This document shows positions 61,901 to 64,000 of a stretch of 64,000 nucleotides of DNA, in pieces. The position numbers and the translations under genes are program-made. This DNA is from Plasticicumulans lactativorans (GTDB lineage Bacteria; Pseudomonadota; Gammaproteobacteria; Competibacterales; Competibacteraceae), in contig NZ_SLWY01000009.1 of the NCBI RefSeq assembly GCF_004341245.1, positions 62,001-126,000 of the forward strand, given 5' to 3'. Below the pieces are notes generated by a model. It searched no databases, was not told the origin of the DNA, and saw nothing but the letters and a program-made list of their open reading frames with translations. Each line of letters begins with the position of its first letter. Position 1 is the stretch's first letter.

Positions 61901-63019
61901 CTGGCCGCAGCCGAGGCCGGCGAAGGTGATGATGAGGGCCTGCCACAGGTCGGCGTGGCGGTCGTAGCCGCGGCGGCGGGCGGCGAGCTGGCGCAGGCGC
62001 TGCAGGCTGTAGCCGGCGAGGTAGCGGGCTTTGGCCTCGGTGCCGGCATCGGGCGCGAAGACGAGTTCGCGGTCCTCGATGGTGGCGAGGAAGATCAGGC
62101 GGTAGACCAGCCGCAGCAGTTGCTCGAAGCAGGCGCGGGCGTCGAGCTCACCGGCCTCGATGCGGCGGCGCAGCGCGGTGTTGCCGGAGTGGGCGAGAAA
62201 GCCGGTGCCGAGGCTGCGCAGCGCCTCGGTGACGCCGACCCGCAGGCGCTCGCGGGCGCGGATGCCGTCCTCCTGCGCGGTGTTGTGCCAGCGCTCCAGC
62301 GGGCAATCGGCGGGGTCGGCCTCAGCCCCGGCCCCTCTCGCGCCCGCGGGAGCGGGGAGAAACCGGCTGGCATGGGCGAGCAGCCACAGCGCGGCGAAGT
62401 CGGGGTACAGCTCCTCGGTGAAGAGGGTTTCGAGGTCGGCTTCGAGGTAGGCCGGGCGGGTCAGGCTGGGGTTGTCGCGCAGCACGCGCAGCCTGAGGCC
62501 GTTGCTGACCAGCGCCCATCGGCACGCCGGGCTGGCGTTCAGGAACTCCTGGGCGAGCAGGAAGGGCGAGCGGCGGTGTCCGCCGTCGCCGTGGCGGCTG
62601 CCCGGCTGGTCCAGCCCCTGATCGTGGGCCGCGAACACCAGCGGCACGCGACCATCGCCTGCGGCAAAGCCGATGGGGAAGCTGCGTTCGCCGAGCGTGA
62701 GCTGGCCGATGGCTTTCAGGTCGGTGAATCCGAGCACCTGGCGGCAGAAGGGTTCGAGAAACTCGCGCACGGTGAGGGTGTACGCGTCGACGTCGGTCCG
62801 TTGCCGCCGGATGCCGAAGTCCCGCCAGAGGTTCTGGGCGATCTTCCAGTAGCGGCCGATCTCGTCGCGCAGCTTGAGGCCGCGGGGGACGTCGTAATCG
62901 GCGTCATGCTGCTCCGCGGCTTCGAGGTGGGCGACCTTGTCGAGGAAATCGGGTGCGAGCAGCCCGCCTTCGAGGCGCAGGGCGGTGAAGGCGAGTTCCC
63001 GGTGCGAACGGCGGGCCAT
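58946..63019 (-). CDS. Large Eco57I/PglX-like adenine DNA methyltransferase
   Basis: A 1357-residue protein of the large N6-adenine methyltransferase class found in type IIG, BREX and DISARM-like systems. The helical N-terminal part (to ~480) has no clear PD-(D/E)xK site. The target-binding motif LTGSYYTPDGLVQELV precedes SAM-binding motif I CDPACGSGHFLL (532-543), and the catalytic motif IV is DVLLGNPPW (Asn807-Trp810). A C-terminal specificity-like region ends QMENGRC. Three REP-like repeats lie in frame near residues 220-233, 464-476 and 783-796. It is 45 bases after vapC and overlaps the ATPase start by 7 bases. Confidence 0.9.
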   Translation of the reverse strand: MARRSHRELAFTALRLEGGLLAPDFLDKVAHLEAAEQHDADYDVPRGLKLRDEIGRYWKIAQNLWRDFGIRRQRTDVDAYTLTVREFLEPFCRQVLGFTDLKAIGQLTLGERSFPIGFAAGDGRVPLVFAAHDQGLDQPGSRHGDGGHRRSPFLLAQEFLNASPACRWALVSNGLRLRVLRDNPSLTRPAYLEADLETLFTEELYPDFAALWLLAHASRFLPAPAGARGAGAEADPADCPLERWHNTAQEDGIRARERLRVGVTEALRSLGTGFLAHSGNTALRRRIEAGELDARACFEQLLRLVYRLIFLATIEDRELVFAPDAGTEAKARYLAGYSLQRLRQLAARRRGYDRHADLWQALIITFAGLGCGQPALGLPALGGLFDATQCPDLDAAQLENQALLSALFSLCFFRDGAALSRVNYRDMGSEELGSVYESLLELVPVLTLTGGARRFGFVGDETDDLPSPTGSRAGGEGAASSKGNARKLTGSYYTPDGLVQELVKSALEPVIAQTVAAHPQEPVKALLDLTVCDPACGSGHFLLAAARRLAEDIARLDAPDGNPLPEDVRRALRAVVARCLYGVDKNPLAVELARTALWLEAYTPDRPLSFLDHHLRCGDALLGVLDPAILENGIPDKAFNALSGDDRDVARALKKANRDALKAIARAKARSRYLPGLELRVDLDGRALEAMPDDTLEALEAKRAAHREHEANIAASRAQLAADLFVAAFVLPKTPEHAPRVPTSQDLWLTLNDGAPRPGVADAAHEAARAAQALHWHLAFPQVFPPRPPAGEGPGVRTGGFDVLLGNPPWERIKLQEEEFFASRSPLVAEAPHKAERGRRIGLLAEGMLLHALYPERESAQGLTPPNTAEQALYAEFLSARRNAEAASLFAHDAGRYPLTGVGDVNTYALFAETFAQLVNATGRAGFIVPTGIATDDTTKQFFQYLVSTGRLESYYGFKNERFLFPKPVEHTVTFGLMTIAGSITPVQQMEFCWFAYTVSEMQDARRRIRMTAEDMGKVNPNTLTCPIFRTEQDAELTKKLYRAAPVLIAEGPPERNPWNIRFMAMIHMSNDSHLFHDTPAPDRLPLFEAKMIHQFDHRWATYGADRVSRDVTVDEKRQPDFTATPRYWVSAAEVNQRLADKHWQRGWLMGWRDICRSTDERTVIASVVPRVGVGHKMPLMFCNAAPSVQHVAALYGSLNSLTLDYAARQKVGGTSLTYFYLKQLPILPPDRYTETDLAFIVPRVLELTYTAHDLRPWAEDLGFEGPPFPWDSERRARLRAELDAYYARLYGLSRDELRYILDPADVMGENYPSETFRVLKNNERRTFGEYRTRRLVLEAWDRLSGNHAHQMENGRC
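60630..60669 (+). repeat. REP-like element inside the methyltransferase gene (copy 1)
   Basis: Begins CTCACCCCCGGCCCCTCGCC, then a short middle part and GGCGAGGGGG. The CCCCTCGCC/GGCGAGGGG arms form a stem. It is read through in frame as PPRPPAGEGPGVR, about residues 783-796 of the methyltransferase. It shares the core CTCA(C/G)CCCCGGCC with the other two copies but is translated in a different register. Confidence 0.75.
61591..61627 (+). repeat. REP-like element inside the methyltransferase gene (copy 2)
   Basis: Begins CCTCACCCCCGGCCCGGCTC and continues to CCGGTGGGAGAGGGGAG; this is the form most like intergenic REP elements of many proteobacteria. It is read in frame as LPSPTGSRAGGEG, about residues 464-476, just before the conserved methyltransferase core. 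Confidence 0.78.
62321..62360 (+). repeat. REP-like element inside the methyltransferase gene (copy 3)
   Basis: Begins CTCAGCCCCGGCCCCTCTCG and ends GCGGGAGCGGGGAGA. It is read in frame as LPAPAGARGAGAEA, about residues 220-233, in the same register as copy 2. Confidence 0.7.
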
Positions 63020-63064
63020 GTGGTCTTCCCTTTTTCTTGTGCGGGTCGAAGCCGAGCCGGTGGC

Positions 63065-63490
63065 TCAGGGCGTGTCCAGGTAGATGTCCACGGTGGCGGT
63101 GGTCCAGGTCGGCACCCCGGTGCCGAAAAAATCCTGGTCTTCGGTCCAGATCGGGCAATTCATCAACAGGGCGGCGGCCAGCGCCGGCCAGTCCCGTTCG
63201 TCGCGCCGGCCGATGCGGGCGCGGGCCTCGGTTTCGACGAGCGCGAGTTCTTCCTGGCCGACCAGTTGGATGGCGCTCATCACCGTGTCCAGCGACGCTT
63301 TCCAGATCGATTCCGGAATGCCGCGCCGGGGGGCCAGTTGCGCCAGGTAGCGACGGGCTTCCTCGAAGTTCGCTTCGGCCACGTAAAACGCCACCTGTTC
63401 GCTGGCCGCGGCGATCCGTTGCCGAACGCGTTGCCCGAAGACTGCACGAATCAGGATGTTGGCATCGATGACCAAGCGCTTACCCTGCAT
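63065..63490 (-). CDS. VapC-like PIN-domain toxin
   Basis: A 141-residue PIN protein, MQGKRLVIDANILIRAVFG, with Asp/Asn in IDANI, a Glu in FYVAEANFEEARRYL, and the acidic C-terminal motif GRRDERDWPALAAALLMNCPIWTEDQDFF. Length and motif order fit VapC-type ribonucleases. Its start overlaps the end of the Phd-like antitoxin gene by 11 bases, the usual order for a type II toxin-antitoxin operon. It lies between the partial upstream gene and the methyltransferase. Confidence 0.88.
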   Translation of the reverse strand: MQGKRLVIDANILIRAVFGQRVRQRIAAASEQVAFYVAEANFEEARRYLAQLAPRRGIPESIWKASLDTVMSAIQLVGQEELALVETEARARIGRRDERDWPALAAALLMNCPIWTEDQDFFGTGVPTWTTATVDIYLDTP

Positions 63491-63740
63491 CTTGCATTCT
63501 GCGCCAGGCGGTGAAGTCGGCCGCCAGTTCCTCCTCGGTAATGCCGAGGCGGGTCATCTCCTCCTGCATCCGGCGGCCGGCTTCGAGCAGAGCGTCGCGC
63601 TCCGATTGGTTGGGGCGCTTCGGCACCGGGATGTAGAAACCGATGGTCTGGCCGTGGCGGGTGATCTCGATGGGGACCGAGGATTCGAGGTATTCCGCCA
63701 GCTTCTCGCGCAGTTCACGCATCCCGATTCGCAGGCTCAT
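63480..63740 (-). CDS. Phd/YefM-like antitoxin
   Basis: An 86-residue protein starting MSLRIGMRELREKLAEYLES with VPIEITRHGQTIGFYIPV, the Phd/YefM DNA-binding fold (prevent-host-death), and a toxin-neutralising helical tail (EEMTRLGITEEELAADFTAWRR). It probably binds its own promoter and the VapC toxin encoded next. 49 bases separate it from the upstream partial gene. Confidence 0.87.
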   Translation of the reverse strand: MSLRIGMRELREKLAEYLESSVPIEITRHGQTIGFYIPVPKRPNQSERDALLEAGRRMQEEMTRLGITEEELAADFTAWRRMQDAG

Positions 63741-63789
63741 GGCAGGTGCTCAAGCAGTTGTGTACGCAATTATTAGCACACACGCCTCA

Positions 63790-64000
63790 TCAGGCGGGCA
63801 GCAGCACGAACACGCCCATCACGTCGACCGGCAGGCTGGCGGTGACGCGGTATTCGCCCCGGCCCTGCGCGGCTTCGCGCACGCGGCGGTGATCATCGAG
63901 CAGTTGCCGGGCGCGTTCGTGCGCCAGTGCTTCGAGCATCGGTTGCAGGTCCGGCAGTTGGTCGAGCGCGCGCCGGACGTGCTGGTCGCGCAGCGGCGGC
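63790..64000 (-). CDS. C-terminal end of a large protein, possibly the SNF2-like helicase of the defence locus (partial)
   Basis: An open frame enters from the right edge and stops at TGA 63790. About 70 residues are visible: helical and charged (HVRRALDQLPDLQPMLEALA, then ARQLLDDHRRVREAAQG), ending YRVTASLPVDVMGVFVLLPA. A similar tail is, from memory, typical of the large SNF2/DEAD-type helicases encoded beside Eco57I-like methyltransferases in DISARM-like loci, but no helicase motif lies in the visible part. The call is therefore tentative; that it is a real gene end is better supported. Confidence 0.5.
   Translation of the reverse strand, partial: PPLRDQHVRRALDQLPDLQPMLEALAHERARQLLDDHRRVREAAQGRGEYRVTASLPVDVMGVFVLLPA

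Noticed and set aside
58946-63019. Calling the large methyltransferase a complete type IIG restriction enzyme
   Set aside because: The N-terminal half shows no convincing PD-(D/E)xK nuclease motif, so a nuclease function is not claimed.

Overview
The window is very GC-rich (roughly 70%) and densely coded. Gene order and content point to a betaproteobacterium of the Rhodocyclales type (Azoarcus, Aromatoleum or Thauera relatives): rsmG-parA-parB-atpIBEFHAGDC-glmU, hisBHAFIE-tatABC, a ccoNOQP/ccoG/ccoH cluster beside fnr, an aerobic phenylacetyl-CoA (paa) cluster and a PEP-CTERM protein. This placement is inferred from gene order and family knowledge; no database search was run.

Layout. 1-2900 (minus): start of a kdpFAB potassium-pump operon, with kdpB cut by the window edge. 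3112-14746 (plus): rsmG, parA, parB, the complete F1Fo ATP synthase operon behind a near-consensus sigma-70 promoter, glmU and an NnrU-family gene. 14.8-23.2 kb: mixed housekeeping genes, namely a DUF4399 protein, dodecin, uvrD, a YdjM-like membrane hydrolase, a TetR regulator, crcB with DUF190, the NAD-salvage pair nicotinamidase and nicotinate phosphoribosyltransferase, and DUF1810. 23.2-23.6 kb holds a strong small-RNA candidate and tRNA-Lys(CTT). 24.3-30.9 kb (minus): cbb3 oxidase genes and their fnr regulator, with FNR-type boxes. 31.1-36.2 kb (plus): late histidine genes running into the Tat export genes, closed by a terminator.

36.3-49.8 kb is the phenylacetate region. paaFGHIJK runs leftward, and paaN (stand-alone aldehyde dehydrogenase), paaY, an enoyl-CoA hydratase and a penicillin G acylase run rightward from a shared 575-base control region. 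The epoxidase genes paaABCDE are not in the window. The acylase could release phenylacetate from phenylacetyl amides and so feed the pathway. 49.9-56.4 kb carries an alpha-glucosidase, a DASS-family anion transporter, a PEP-CTERM surface protein with a sigma-54-type promoter, and an EamA exporter.

56.4-64.0 kb (minus) looks like a defence island. In transcription order it holds the tail of a large protein (possibly a helicase), a Phd/VapC toxin-antitoxin pair, a 1357-residue Eco57I/PglX-like DNA methyltransferase, an OLD-like AAA ATPase, a PIN nuclease and an RNA ligase. The last four genes overlap one another by 4 to 8 bases, so they are very likely one translationally coupled unit. Three REP-like repeats sit in frame inside the methyltransferase gene. 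This block is the best candidate for an undescribed system.
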